A stretch of DNA of 64,000 nucleotides from an uncultured Actinomycetes bacterium (GTDB lineage Bacteria; Actinomycetota; CADDZG01; WHSQ01), in NCBI GenBank assembly GCA_937863385.1, contig CALMBW010000019.1:124001-188000 (forward strand), given 5' to 3'. Shown piece by piece: positions 51,906-60,333 of this stretch. A model generated the notes under the pieces. That model was not told where the DNA came from and ran no database searches. It saw nothing but the letters and a program-made list of their open reading frames with translations. The position numbers were made by a program, and so were the translations under genes. Every line of letters begins with the position of its first letter. Position 1 is the first letter of the stretch.

Positions 51906-53843
51906 TTACGCCTCGCCCAAGCTGGGACGAGGTGAGGGCCGCGGGGTTTGACGCTTGGCACCCGCTTCTCCCGCGGAAGCGTCATCGGGTTCGACCTTGC
52001 CGCCGCGGCGCTTGGCCTTTTCGGCAGTGCCATGAGGGTCGATCTTGGCGACCTCAGCGAAGATCTCGGCGACCTCCTCCTTGTCGACCGATTCCTTCTC
52101 CATCAAGACCTCAACGAGAGCATCCAGCTTGTCCCGGTGCCTGGTCACGATGTCGCGCGCTTCCTGGTGCGCCTCCTCAACGAGGCGATGGATCTCGGCG
52201 TCGATCTTGGCGGCGACCTCGTCGGAGTAGTCCTTGACGTGACCGAAATCGCGGCCCAGGAATGGCTGGCCCTCGTTCTCGCCCAGGGCGAGGGGGCCGA
52301 GCGAGGACATCCCGTACTGGGTGACCATCTGCTTCGCGATCTTGGTGCAGCGCATGATGTCATCCGATGCACCGGTGGTCACCTCGTCGAACACGACCTC
52401 TTCGGCGACACGTCCACCGAGCAGCATCGCTAGTTCGTCGATCATCTCGCTACGGGAGACCAAGAAGCGATCCTCGGTCGGCAAGGTCAGCGTGTAGCCG
52501 AGAGCGCGGCCCCGGGAAACTATCGAGACCTTGTGGACGGGGTCCGTGTTCGGCAGAGCGTGCGAGACCAAAGCGTGCCCTGCTTCGTGATAGGCGATCA
52601 CCTTCTTCTCACGGTCCGAGATGATGCGCGAGCGCCGCTGAGGTCCTGCCAGCACACGATCGATCGCCTCTTCAAGCTCGTCCATGCCGATCTCCGTCTT
52701 GTTGAAGCGGGCCGACAACAGTGCAGCCTCGTTCACGACGTTAGCGAGGTCGGCGCCCGTGAAGCCAGGGGTCCGGCGTGCCAGCACCTCGATGTCGATG
52801 TGCTTGGACAGCGGCTTGCCGCGAGTGTGGACCTTGAGGATCCCGACGCGGCCGGTGAGGTCGGGGCGATCCACCACGATCTGACGGTCGAAGCGGCCGG
52901 GGCGCAGCAGGGCCGGATCGAGGATGTCGGGTCGGTTGGTAGCAGCGATCAGGATGACGCCGCCCTTCACGTCGAAACCGTCCATCTCGACGAGCAGCTG
53001 ATTCAGGGTCTGCTCGCGCTCGTCGTGGCCGCCGCCGAGTCCGGCACCACGGTGCCGCCCGACGGCGTCGATCTCGTCCATGAAAACGATCGACGGTGCG
53101 TTGGCCTTCGCTTGCTCGAAGAGGTCCCGCACCCGCGAGGCACCGACACCGACGAACATCTCGACGAAGTCCGAGCCCGAGATCGAGAAGTAAGGAACGC
53201 CTGCTTCGCCGGCAACCGCCCGTGCGAGCAGGGTCTTTCCGGTTCCGGGGGGACCGAACAGAAGCACGCCCTTTGGGATCTTGGCCCCCATGGCCTGGAA
53301 CTTCTGCGGCGCCTCGAGGAACTCCTTGATCTCTTGGAGCTCTTCGATGGCCTCATCGAGTCCGGCCACATCGCTGAAGGTGATCTTGGGTTGGTCCTTG
53401 GTCACCAGGCGGGCCTTTGACTTACCGAAGCTCATGACACGGTTGCCACCACCCTGCATCTGCTGCATGAGGAAGAAGAAGAATCCGATGATCAAGATGA
53501 TGGGCAAGAACTGGAACAGCACCGAAAGCAGCACGCTGCCTTGCTGAGGGTTCGCCGAGTACTCGACGCCGGCGGACTCGAGGTACTCGGCCATATCTGG
53601 CACGGTTCCCGTGGGAAGCGCGATCTCGTAGCGTCCTCCGTCCGCGAGGTCACCGGTGATCCTCTCGTCCTTGTTCAGGAACTCGGCGCTGGTCACGTCG
53701 CCGTCTTCTACGGATTGCTTGAACTGGTTAACGGACCCGTACTTCAGGGGCCGGTCGGTGCCCGACCGGTATAGCTGAAAGACCCAGACCACGGCGATGA
53801 TCAGGACGAGATAGAACACGGCGGAGCGGAATATGCGATTCAT
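51906..53843 (-). CDS. ftsH: ATP-dependent zinc metalloprotease FtsH
   Basis: 645 residues. Two membrane helices (~7-24 and ~104-126) around a small extracytoplasmic domain, AAA+ Walker A at 197-204 (GPPGTGKT) and Walker B at 254-260 (FMDEIDA), SRH region (RPGRFDRQ), and the zinc site HEAGH at 419-423 with the later D-x-x-x-D. Degrades membrane and unfolded cytoplasmic proteins. C-terminal tail is basic and Pro/Ser-rich. It starts upstream of folE on the same strand. Confidence 0.97.
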   Translation of the reverse strand: MNRIFRSAVFYLVLIIAVVWVFQLYRSGTDRPLKYGSVNQFKQSVEDGDVTSAEFLNKDERITGDLADGGRYEIALPTGTVPDMAEYLESAGVEYSANPQQGSVLLSVLFQFLPIILIIGFFFFLMQQMQGGGNRVMSFGKSKARLVTKDQPKITFSDVAGLDEAIEELQEIKEFLEAPQKFQAMGAKIPKGVLLFGPPGTGKTLLARAVAGEAGVPYFSISGSDFVEMFVGVGASRVRDLFEQAKANAPSIVFMDEIDAVGRHRGAGLGGGHDEREQTLNQLLVEMDGFDVKGGVILIAATNRPDILDPALLRPGRFDRQIVVDRPDLTGRVGILKVHTRGKPLSKHIDIEVLARRTPGFTGADLANVVNEAALLSARFNKTEIGMDELEEAIDRVLAGPQRRSRIISDREKKVIAYHEAGHALVSHALPNTDPVHKVSIVSRGRALGYTLTLPTEDRFLVSRSEMIDELAMLLGGRVAEEVVFDEVTTGASDDIMRCTKIAKQMVTQYGMSSLGPLALGENEGQPFLGRDFGHVKDYSDEVAAKIDAEIHRLVEEAHQEARDIVTRHRDKLDALVEVLMEKESVDKEEVAEIFAEVAKIDPHGTAEKAKRRGGKVEPDDASAGEAGAKRQTPRPSPRPSLGEA

Positions 53844-53872
53844 CGTTGTCTCAGGGTAGCAAGGCCCTACCC

Positions 53873-54472
53873 CTAAGTAACCTCCTCGGACGTCTGAGGG
53901 CCCTCCGCAGGATAGTTGTCGGCATCGGAGGCGTAGGCCTCCGGCTTGAGTACCCCAATGTAGGGAAGGTTCCGGTATCTCTCCGCGTAATCGAGTCCGT
54001 ATCCGACCACGAAGACCGGCGGGATCTCGAATCCCGGGTACTTGACCTCGAGTGGCACCGCCTGCTCGCCCTTCTTCCAGAACAATGAACAGATCTCTAG
54101 GGAAGCCGGTTCACGGGTCTCGAGGTAACGAAGCAAGTAGCTGATCGTCAGCCCCGAATCGATGATGTCTTCGACCAACACGACGTGGCGCCCAGAGATC
54201 TCATAGTCGAGATCCTTCAGGATGCGGACTACCCCCGATGACTTCGTGGATGCGCCGTAAGAGGAGACCGCCATGAAATCGAATTCGAGGGGAAGGTCGA
54301 CGTGACGGCACAGGTCGGCCATGAATACCAGCGCACCCTTGAGAACACCGACCAGTAAAAGATCCTTGCCCCGGTAATCCTCTGTGATCTGCTTCGCGAG
54401 CATCGAGATCTTGTCCTCGATCTCTTGCTCGCTGATCAGGATCTCGGAGATATCGGCGTGGAGGTCACTCAC
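53873..54472 (-). CDS. hpt: Hypoxanthine phosphoribosyltransferase
   Basis: 199 residues from GTG 54472. The PRPP-binding motif VVLVEDIIDSGLTISYL, the flexible loop with SYGASTKSSG and the PPVFVVGYGLDYAERYRNLPYIGVL purine-site segment are present. It salvages hypoxanthine and guanine. It lies between tilS and ftsH, matching the widely conserved tilS-hpt-ftsH cluster. An acidic C-terminal extension of about 15 residues is unusual but not remarkable. Confidence 0.95.
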   Translation of the reverse strand: MSDLHADISEILISEQEIEDKISMLAKQITEDYRGKDLLLVGVLKGALVFMADLCRHVDLPLEFDFMAVSSYGASTKSSGVVRILKDLDYEISGRHVVLVEDIIDSGLTISYLLRYLETREPASLEICSLFWKKGEQAVPLEVKYPGFEIPPVFVVGYGLDYAERYRNLPYIGVLKPEAYASDADNYPAEGPQTSEEVT

Positions 54473-54481
54473 CGGCGCATC

Positions 54482-55465
54482 CTATTTGTTCCCGCCCCCC
54501 GTGCTGATGACCAGGGCGACCGAGGAGATGGTGACCGTGATAGCCCGTCCTAGATCGAACGAAGCGTCGGGCTTGCGATCGTCTCGTTCGAGCGCTCCCA
54601 AGACCTCATCGATGCCTGCCGACCGGTCTCTGTGCTGAGGGATCGAGGCTTCCAGCAATCGCCTTCGTAGTGCCCGGGGCATGGTCATCAAAGTTGGCAG
54701 GTCGATCGAGATCCGACCTTCTTCTGTGACCTCCACGCTGCTCGGCAAGACCTTGGCAGCGAGTTCGTCCAGCGCGGAGCCATCCTCGTCCAGGCGTTGG
54801 GCCGAACGAGCGATCGCCCTGATCGCACCTTCACCCCAGCGCTGCTCGATCAGAGGTAAGACCTCGTGGCGAACAAACGCTCGCTCGAATCGAGGATCGT
54901 CGTTCGCGGGATCTGACACGAAAGCGAGACCAAGCTCTTCGCAGTAAGCACGCGTTTCGGCGCGGCGAAGCTCGATCAAAGGCCTCACACGAACACCGTC
55001 GTTGGCGCGAACGCCTGCAAGCGTTGACGTCCCTGCCCCATGCACCAAACGCTGGATCAAGGTTTCGCTACGGTCATCCAAGGTGTGGCCAGTTGCGATG
55101 AGGGAAGCCCCGTTGTCGTGTCGGATCGTCTCGAAGAATGAGTAACGGAAAGCGCGGGCCCGTGCGTGGATGTTGGGACCCTCGAGTCCCGAAGCACGCG
55201 CGACGTGCACGTCGAAGCCTTCAGACGCAGCCCACCGCGAAACGTCGGCGGCGATCGCTTCGGAGGTTTCGCTCAAGCCGTGATCGACGTGGGCCACGAT
55301 GAGTTCGAGCCCCGCCTGAAGTCGCGAGAGACAGTGCAAGAGACATACCGAATCTGGCCCACCTGAGACGCCAACGACGACCTTCTCGCCGCCGGCGAAC
55401 ATCTTGTGACGGGCGGCGGTTACGGCCATCGCCTCGGCGGTGGCGAAACCGGGGCCACCGGACAC
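54482..55465 (-). CDS. tilS: tRNA(Ile)-lysidine synthetase
   Basis: 327 residues from GTG 55465. PP-loop SGGPDS (VVVGVSGGPDSVCLLHCL) near the start, then the N-type ATP pyrophosphatase fold with HVDHGLSETS and the tRNA-binding RNDNGASLIATGHTLDDRSETLIQR-like region. Converts the wobble C of tRNA-Ile(CAU) to lysidine. The ribosome-binding site at GTG 55465 is weak and ATG 55429 is an alternative start. The gene lacks the longer C-terminal domains of E. coli TilS, as is normal for Gram-positive enzymes. Confidence 0.92.
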   Translation of the reverse strand: MSGGPGFATAEAMAVTAARHKMFAGGEKVVVGVSGGPDSVCLLHCLSRLQAGLELIVAHVDHGLSETSEAIAADVSRWAASEGFDVHVARASGLEGPNIHARARAFRYSFFETIRHDNGASLIATGHTLDDRSETLIQRLVHGAGTSTLAGVRANDGVRVRPLIELRRAETRAYCEELGLAFVSDPANDDPRFERAFVRHEVLPLIEQRWGEGAIRAIARSAQRLDEDGSALDELAAKVLPSSVEVTEEGRISIDLPTLMTMPRALRRRLLEASIPQHRDRSAGIDEVLGALERDDRKPDASFDLGRAITVTISSVALVISTGGGNK

Positions 55466-55472
55466 CGACCAC

Positions 55473-56555
55473 TTAGGCGACGCGGGTCACCCACCTTTCG
55501 GGGGCACGTAGCTCCGAAAGCGAAGGGAGGTTCTCGGGACTGCTCCACAGCGCGTGCAATGCCTCGTTACCGCCCCGCGCAACCACTGCTTCGCAGAAGG
55601 TTTGGCCTAGCTCGTACTGGCGCATCTTCATCTCGAGCCCGATCGCACCATTGATCACCCGTTGAAGCAGATTGGATTGATCCCGACGCTTATCGAACGC
55701 CTTGCGCATCCTTTCGAAAGTAGGGATCACCTGGGCGCCGATCGAGTCCATGACGTAGTTCCCGTGCCCCTCGACCACCGACATGAGCGCCTGGATGTCG
55801 TCCAGTATCACCCTTTGCTCATCCGAGGCAAGCAGGTAGACCGCGTTGCGTTCCTCTTGGGAGATCGAGCGCGTCACGATCTTCTTGGCAGCATCGGCAA
55901 GCCGGCGTGCAAGTGATTTGGGATCCAGTTGGAGCGAAGCCATGTACTGGCGGATCAGCCCGAAGAACCTCTCTCGTAGCCAGGGAACCCCTTCGAACTG
56001 ATAGCGATGCGTCATCTCGTGAACCGCAACCCACAGAGCGAAATCTTCGGGCACGAACTTGAGACGGTTGCAAGTCTCGATCATGTTCGGGCCGACGAAA
56101 TATAGGGATGCGCCACCGGTCGGGCTGTTGCGGTTCCGCCAGTTCGGGCCTGGTTCAGACTCGGGAACCAGGAGGTCGTACTGGCCCAGAACCCGGCGCG
56201 AGACGTAGCCCAACATGACGCCGATCTCAGCAGAAACAAAGGCGCGTTGGGCGAAGCGCGCCGGGGCAGGAACGGCCTTGAGGCTCGAGCCGATCCGATC
56301 CTCGAGAGGCTCGATCAAACGAGACATGCCATGGATGTTCGCTGCCGCCCAGTCGGGACGCTCAACGATCGCCCATCGGACCGGGCGTGGTGAAGTGATG
56401 CCGCTGATGGACGCGACCAACTCATCCGAACGGCCAACTGCCGACTCGAGATCAGACTCGAGCTTGGCGCGCTGGCCTTCGTCGATCCCCGAGACGTCTC
56501 CAGACATCCGCCGCGCAACGGCCGTGGCTATACGAGCGTCGATCAGTCCCGCCAC
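55473..56555 (-). CDS. Zinc-dependent metalloprotease (DUF2342, F420-associated family)
   Basis: 360 residues. A central HEMTH at 179-183 (FALWVAVHEMTHRYQFEGVPWLRE) is the zinc site; the surrounding pattern GPNMIETCNRL ... VVEGHGNYVMD matches the actinobacterial DUF2342 family of zinc-dependent metalloproteases, some annotated as coenzyme F420-associated. The long N-terminal helices and late YQMRKAFDKRRDQSNLLQRVINGAIGLEMKM segment are family features. It neighbours tilS as in most actinobacteria; its substrate is unknown. Confidence 0.9.
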   Translation of the reverse strand: MAGLIDARIATAVARRMSGDVSGIDEGQRAKLESDLESAVGRSDELVASISGITSPRPVRWAIVERPDWAAANIHGMSRLIEPLEDRIGSSLKAVPAPARFAQRAFVSAEIGVMLGYVSRRVLGQYDLLVPESEPGPNWRNRNSPTGGASLYFVGPNMIETCNRLKFVPEDFALWVAVHEMTHRYQFEGVPWLRERFFGLIRQYMASLQLDPKSLARRLADAAKKIVTRSISQEERNAVYLLASDEQRVILDDIQALMSVVEGHGNYVMDSIGAQVIPTFERMRKAFDKRRDQSNLLQRVINGAIGLEMKMRQYELGQTFCEAVVARGGNEALHALWSSPENLPSLSELRAPERWVTRVA

Positions 56556-56570
56556 GAGTCCCTCTTACCG

Positions 56571-56948
56571 CTAGACACCCTCACGCTGGCGCTTGTGGAC
56601 GAAGTTGTAATAGGCCCCACCGATAGCCAGAGCGATGAGGACGAGCAGAGCGATAACGATCTTTGCCATCTGGTAGGTCCACAGCGGTCCGGTCTCGGCT
56701 GCTGCCTCACCGGTACCTTCCTCACCCGAACCGGTTTCGGCCTCTTCATCACTAGATCCAGAATCCGCCTCGTCGCCACCGGTTTCCTCGCCCTCGGTGG
56801 CGTCTTCCTCGCCAACCGCCGGCTCTTCTTCGTCGGTCGTGTCTTGCGCGAGAACCTGGTTCGTCGACGCGTGCGCAACTGGCACGAGCGCTGCCATCGC
56901 AGTAGCGGTCGCAGCTAGGGCCAGCAGCAGGGCAAGCCTGGTGCGCAT
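56571..56948 (-). CDS. Small cell-surface membrane protein with acidic linker
   Basis: 125 residues. N-terminal signal peptide (LALLLALAATATAMAALVPVAHA), an acidic low-complexity mature region rich in Glu, Gly, Ser and Asp (~35-85), and one C-terminal transmembrane helix (~97-116, IVIALLVLIALAIGGAYYNF) followed by a basic tail. Architecture resembles a surface-anchored spacer. No family recognised. It lies directly upstream of the zinc metalloprotease gene on the same strand, possibly in one operon. Confidence 0.75.
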   Translation of the reverse strand: MRTRLALLLALAATATAMAALVPVAHASTNQVLAQDTTDEEEPAVGEEDATEGEETGGDEADSGSSDEEAETGSGEEGTGEAAAETGPLWTYQMAKIVIALLVLIALAIGGAYYNFVHKRQREGV

Positions 56949-56998
56949 CCGGGTGGCCTCCTAAAGATGGGTTGGGGTCATCGAGCAGCCCCAAAGAT

Positions 56999-57032
56999 AT
57001 AACCCCCGGCCGTGGTGATGGCCGGGGGTTAT
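56999..57032 (-). terminator. Strong 13-bp hairpin after the small zinc protein gene
   Basis: Perfect 13-base arms (56999-57011, 57020-57032) around an 8-base loop lie just after the stop at 57054 on the minus strand; ATCTTT follows. It isolates that gene from the surface protein gene downstream. Confidence 0.8.
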
Positions 57033-57053
57033 CGGATCTTCTTGGGGGACGGA

Positions 57054-57257
57054 CTAGAGACTGCCAGCAGCGGGCTTCCGGCCTCGCAGGCGTGGCACCT
57101 TCATCTCGGCATGGGCCCAGCACTTATCCCGCTTGTTGTACACCGACAGCTTCGTCGAGCATCCTTGCTGCGAGCACATCCGGCCCTCTGGAGCTCTCTT
57201 GTTCGCCCTGGGCAGAGCCAGGGTCCGCTGACCACGTATCGCTTCGTTTTTAGCCAT
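57054..57257 (-). CDS. Small Cys/His zinc-binding-type protein
   Basis: The ATG at 57257 follows AGGAGGGG and gives 67 residues. Pattern C-x4-C ... C-x2-H (MCSQQGCSTKLSVYNKRDKCWAH, residues ~27-49) is a likely zinc-binding module that recurs in actinobacterial proteins as I remember them; the ends are basic. It may bind nucleic acid. It stands alone between two terminators or divergent promoters, about 200 bases from the MgtE-like gene on the other strand. Confidence 0.7.
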   Translation of the reverse strand: MAKNEAIRGQRTLALPRANKRAPEGRMCSQQGCSTKLSVYNKRDKCWAHAEMKVPRLRGRKPAAGSL

Positions 57258-57455
57258 GTGGGTCCCCTCCTGACTACGACACCTCAAGCAGCGGCGCCGA
57301 TCACCTCTTTAAACGTCCGGGAAGCCCTTCGCGTTCCCTTTTCGTTCGTTCGAAGCTCGCTGGCTACTCCGATTGGACGAACCTGCACTCTTTAGGGTTC
57401 CCTTCCCAAGCGGAACCGGCTGAGAGGCATCTTGTAAGGGGAAGATGAAATCCGC

Positions 57456-58799
57456 ATGAGAGACGCAAAGGGCATCTCGGGCAGGATCGTGGCGACGCTC
57501 GTACGGGCCGTCGGCGTGACCGTCCGCGTCCTCCTCGGCCCCCCCGCTCGGGCGATCAGAGGCACGGCCCGGCGGGTCTCGGACCCTGCCCGCCAGGTCC
57601 GGGAGTATTTCCACTCGGAACGCCAAACCATCCGTCAGGGCTTCATCGCCGTCCTGATCGCTTCGATGACATCTCTCATCGCGGGGCTGACCCTGGCTGG
57701 GATGGATGGCCGGATCGGCCACGTTATCGGGCTCTTCGTGCTGATCCCGGTTTCGATCGGCATGCGAGGAAACATCTTCGGGGCACTCGCCGCCCGGCTC
57801 GGAACGACCATCCACTCGGGACTGTTCGATGTCTCCAAGGATCGCGACGGGGTCTTGTACCAGAACGTTTACGCGGCAACGCTGTTGACCATCGGGACGT
57901 CGGTAACGATGGGCATCCTGGCCCGGGCCATCGCAGGTCTGCTGAATGTCGACACCGTCAGCATCTGGGATTTCGTCGTGATCGCACTTGTCGGCGGGCT
58001 GCTCTCGTCAACCGTGGTTCTCGCTCTCACGGTTGTCCTTTCGATCCAATCCTTCAGACGCGGTTGGGATCTCGATTCGGTGGGAGCTCCGCTGATCACC
58101 GCCATCGGCGACGTCGTTACGTTGCCATGCTTACTCCTGGCCTCGTATCTCATCGAGATAGAGCACCTGACCGCGATCGTGGGTTGGATCGCCGTGGCTG
58201 CAGCGGTGGCATCTCTCGTCATGGGGTGGACGACGTCACGGCAGGTAACACGGCGAATCGTTCGTGAGAGCTTCCCCGTACTCGTAATCGCGATAGTGCT
58301 CGACGTCCTCGCGGGGGCCGTAGTCTCACCACGGATGGCCGACGTGTTCCTCCCCTACCCAGCACTGCTGATAATCATCCCGGGATTCCTCGAGAATACG
58401 GGCGCGCTCGGTGCGATCCTTGCCGCGCGGCTTGGCTCGAAACTGCACCTGGGTGCGGTCACGCCCTCAGCCAAACCCGAACCCGTCGCGCTCCTGGACG
58501 GCGCGGTGGTGTTAGCGCTCGGATTGGTCGTGTACCTGCTCACCGCTCTGACGACACTGCCGGTAGCGGTGCTACTCGATCAGGACTACCCCGGAGCCTT
58601 GCGATTCATAGGGATCGTCCTTGCCGGCGGCATCATGGCCACGCTGGTGGCGGCCGTTATCGGCTACTACGCAGCCACCATCACCTATCGGTTCGGTTTC
58701 GATCCCGACAACCACACGATCCCACTCGTAACGAGCGGCATGGATCTGCTCGGCATCAGCTGTCTCGTGCTTGCCCTAGTCATGTTCGGAGTAGCCTAG
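57456..58799 (+). CDS. mgtE: MgtE-type divalent cation transporter
   Basis: 447 residues from ATG 57456 with an upstream AAGGGGA. Cytoplasmic N-terminus (~1-55), then two membrane MgtE-type domains, each with about four to five helices, duplicated as in eukaryotic SLC41. Key segments SIGMRGNIFGALAARLGTTIHSG and ENTGALGAILAARLGSKLHLGAVTP carry the NxG and Ala-rich ion-path residues. It lacks the N-terminal regulatory CBS domains of classic MgtE. A tandem PhoU/RCK-C gene follows, giving a probable transporter-regulator pair. Mg2+ or Co2+ is the likely substrate. Confidence 0.88.
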   Translation: MRDAKGISGRIVATLVRAVGVTVRVLLGPPARAIRGTARRVSDPARQVREYFHSERQTIRQGFIAVLIASMTSLIAGLTLAGMDGRIGHVIGLFVLIPVSIGMRGNIFGALAARLGTTIHSGLFDVSKDRDGVLYQNVYAATLLTIGTSVTMGILARAIAGLLNVDTVSIWDFVVIALVGGLLSSTVVLALTVVLSIQSFRRGWDLDSVGAPLITAIGDVVTLPCLLLASYLIEIEHLTAIVGWIAVAAAVASLVMGWTTSRQVTRRIVRESFPVLVIAIVLDVLAGAVVSPRMADVFLPYPALLIIIPGFLENTGALGAILAARLGSKLHLGAVTPSAKPEPVALLDGAVVLALGLVVYLLTALTTLPVAVLLDQDYPGALRFIGIVLAGGIMATLVAAVIGYYAATITYRFGFDPDNHTIPLVTSGMDLLGISCLVLALVMFGVA

Positions 58800-58840
58800 T
58801 GCGGGCCCCTAAGGGGTCCACTCGAAGGGGGAGTTAGCAA

Positions 58841-60040
58841 GTGGATAAGGGCGACGGTCGAAGTACCGTCAAAGGGCTTCTGGCGGAGATCAAAGACGTC
58901 TCGGAGCTCATGGTTGACCTGGCGTATGCATCCATCTTCTTCGCAGATGAGAAGCTCGCCAAAGAGGTACGGCGGCTCGAAGAGCGCATGTTCGAGCACC
59001 TCAGACAACTTCGAAAGATCTCGATCCTCGCGGCGCGTAGTCCCGAAGATGCCGAGCACATGGCCGGCGTCCTCGAGATCGCTGGAGCGGTGGAAAAGAT
59101 TGGAGACGCCGCCGAGGACATCGCTCGCGTCGTCGCCTCGGGGATCGGCATCATCGAAGATCTTCGCAGGGATCTTCGACACGCCGACGAGATCGTCTCG
59201 CGCATCAAAGTTCGCGATGGGGCTCCTGTCGCCGGTCAATCACTACGAGACCTCAACCTGCCCGTCGAGATCGGCATGTGGGTCATCGCCACGAGGCGCG
59301 GCGGAGATTGGGATCTAGATCCCGGTCCCAACTACGTCATCTCGGCTGGAGACGCCTTACTGATCAAAGGACCAGAGGATGGCGTCGCCCTGGCGCGCGA
59401 GATGATGGGCGCTCCGTCACTGCCGGAAGCACCCGAACCTCCTGAAGTCGCTCTTACCGAGCTCGACCGTGCCGTCGACCTCCTCGTGGAGATGAAGAAT
59501 TCCGCCGAGGTAGCCGTCGGACTCGCCTATTCGGCCCTCCTCTTCAATGACCGCGCTCTCGCCGCAGAGGTCTCGTCGTTGGAAGCACGCTCGGACATCT
59601 TGTTCGACGAGCTGGAGTCATGGGTGCTCAAGAGTGCGCTCGAGGCGCGCAACACCGACGATCTGCGCGGGCTGCTGAGGCTGGCCCAAGCCTCGGAGGT
59701 GATCTTCGATTCGGCCCGAGAGATGACGCGGTTGGTCGAGTCCGGAGAAGCCTTGCACCCCGTCATCGCGGCGGCCCTGGTCGAGTCCGATGAGGTAGGC
59801 CACGAGACGATCGTTGGTGAAGGTTCACAAGCCCAAGGTCACTCCATCAAGGAACTGCGGATCGAGACCGAAACGGGGATGTTCGTCCTGGCGGTACAGA
59901 GGGGCAGACGCTGGACATACCGGCCGAAGCCGCGCTTCACCTTCGACGCCGGTGACCGGGTAATAGCCATCGGACCCCCTGAGGGCGGCGAAGAGCTCGA
60001 CCAGATGTTCGGCATTCAGAGAGAGTTAGCCGAGGCATAG
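58841..60040 (+). CDS. Tandem PhoU/RCK-C regulatory protein, partner of MgtE
   Basis: 399 residues from GTG 58841 with GGGGGAG upstream. Two repeats of the same architecture: a PhoU-like helical domain (1-~125, and ~205-310) and an RCK C-terminal (TrkA-C) domain (~126-195, and ~320-395), each with the strand set EIGMWVIATRRGGDWDLDPGP / ETGMFVLAVQRGRRWTYRPKP and PGD or AGD loops. Such PhoU/TrkA-C proteins lie next to MgtE/SLC41-type transporters in archaea and bacteria and may gate transport by ligand binding. The duplication here is visible directly. Confidence 0.88.
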   Translation: MDKGDGRSTVKGLLAEIKDVSELMVDLAYASIFFADEKLAKEVRRLEERMFEHLRQLRKISILAARSPEDAEHMAGVLEIAGAVEKIGDAAEDIARVVASGIGIIEDLRRDLRHADEIVSRIKVRDGAPVAGQSLRDLNLPVEIGMWVIATRRGGDWDLDPGPNYVISAGDALLIKGPEDGVALAREMMGAPSLPEAPEPPEVALTELDRAVDLLVEMKNSAEVAVGLAYSALLFNDRALAAEVSSLEARSDILFDELESWVLKSALEARNTDDLRGLLRLAQASEVIFDSAREMTRLVESGEALHPVIAAALVESDEVGHETIVGEGSQAQGHSIKELRIETETGMFVLAVQRGRRWTYRPKPRFTFDAGDRVIAIGPPEGGEELDQMFGIQRELAEA

Positions 60041-60045
60041 GAGCG

Positions 60046-60333
60046 GTGTCGGTGGGGCATACTTCAGCCGTGGCCAAAGAGACAGCAGAAGGCAAGCCTT
60101 CCCTCATCCAAACGATCGCTGCTGCCCTCGTCGGCATGCTTGCAGTGAAACTGGCCACCTACATCGTGACAACCGTGTGGCGATTGGTGACCAAGGAAGA
60201 CCCTCCACAGGTCGACCAGCAGGCTCCCGTCGGCAAGAAAGCCGCTTGGGTTGCCCTCATCGGCGCCGCCACCGGTGCGGCTCGCCAATCGGCGCGAGAC
60301 GTGGTGAAACCTCCGGGGGCAGGTCCGGGCTAG
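60046..60333 (+). CDS. DUF4235 family membrane protein
   Basis: 95 residues from GTG 60046 (a second GTG at 60070 is possible). Single N-terminal membrane segment (AAALVGMLAVKLATYIVTTVWRLV), then the DUF4235 pattern TKEDPPQ ... KKAAWVALIGAATGAARQSARDV. An actinobacterial family of unknown function. It follows the PhoU/RCK gene by 5 bases and overlaps the end of the convergent gene by 4 bases. Confidence 0.75.
   Translation: MSVGHTSAVAKETAEGKPSLIQTIAAALVGMLAVKLATYIVTTVWRLVTKEDPPQVDQQAPVGKKAAWVALIGAATGAARQSARDVVKPPGAGPG

Noticed and set aside
52533-53420. Plus-strand open frame opposite ftsH
   Set aside because: Shadow of the FtsH AAA+ coding region.
57400-57455. CGGCTGAGAGGC just before the MgtE-like gene, resembling part of a TPP riboswitch
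   Set aside because: The second conserved TPP element (ACCTGAT) and the closing stems are absent, and the downstream gene is a cation transporter. No M-box-like structure was found either.
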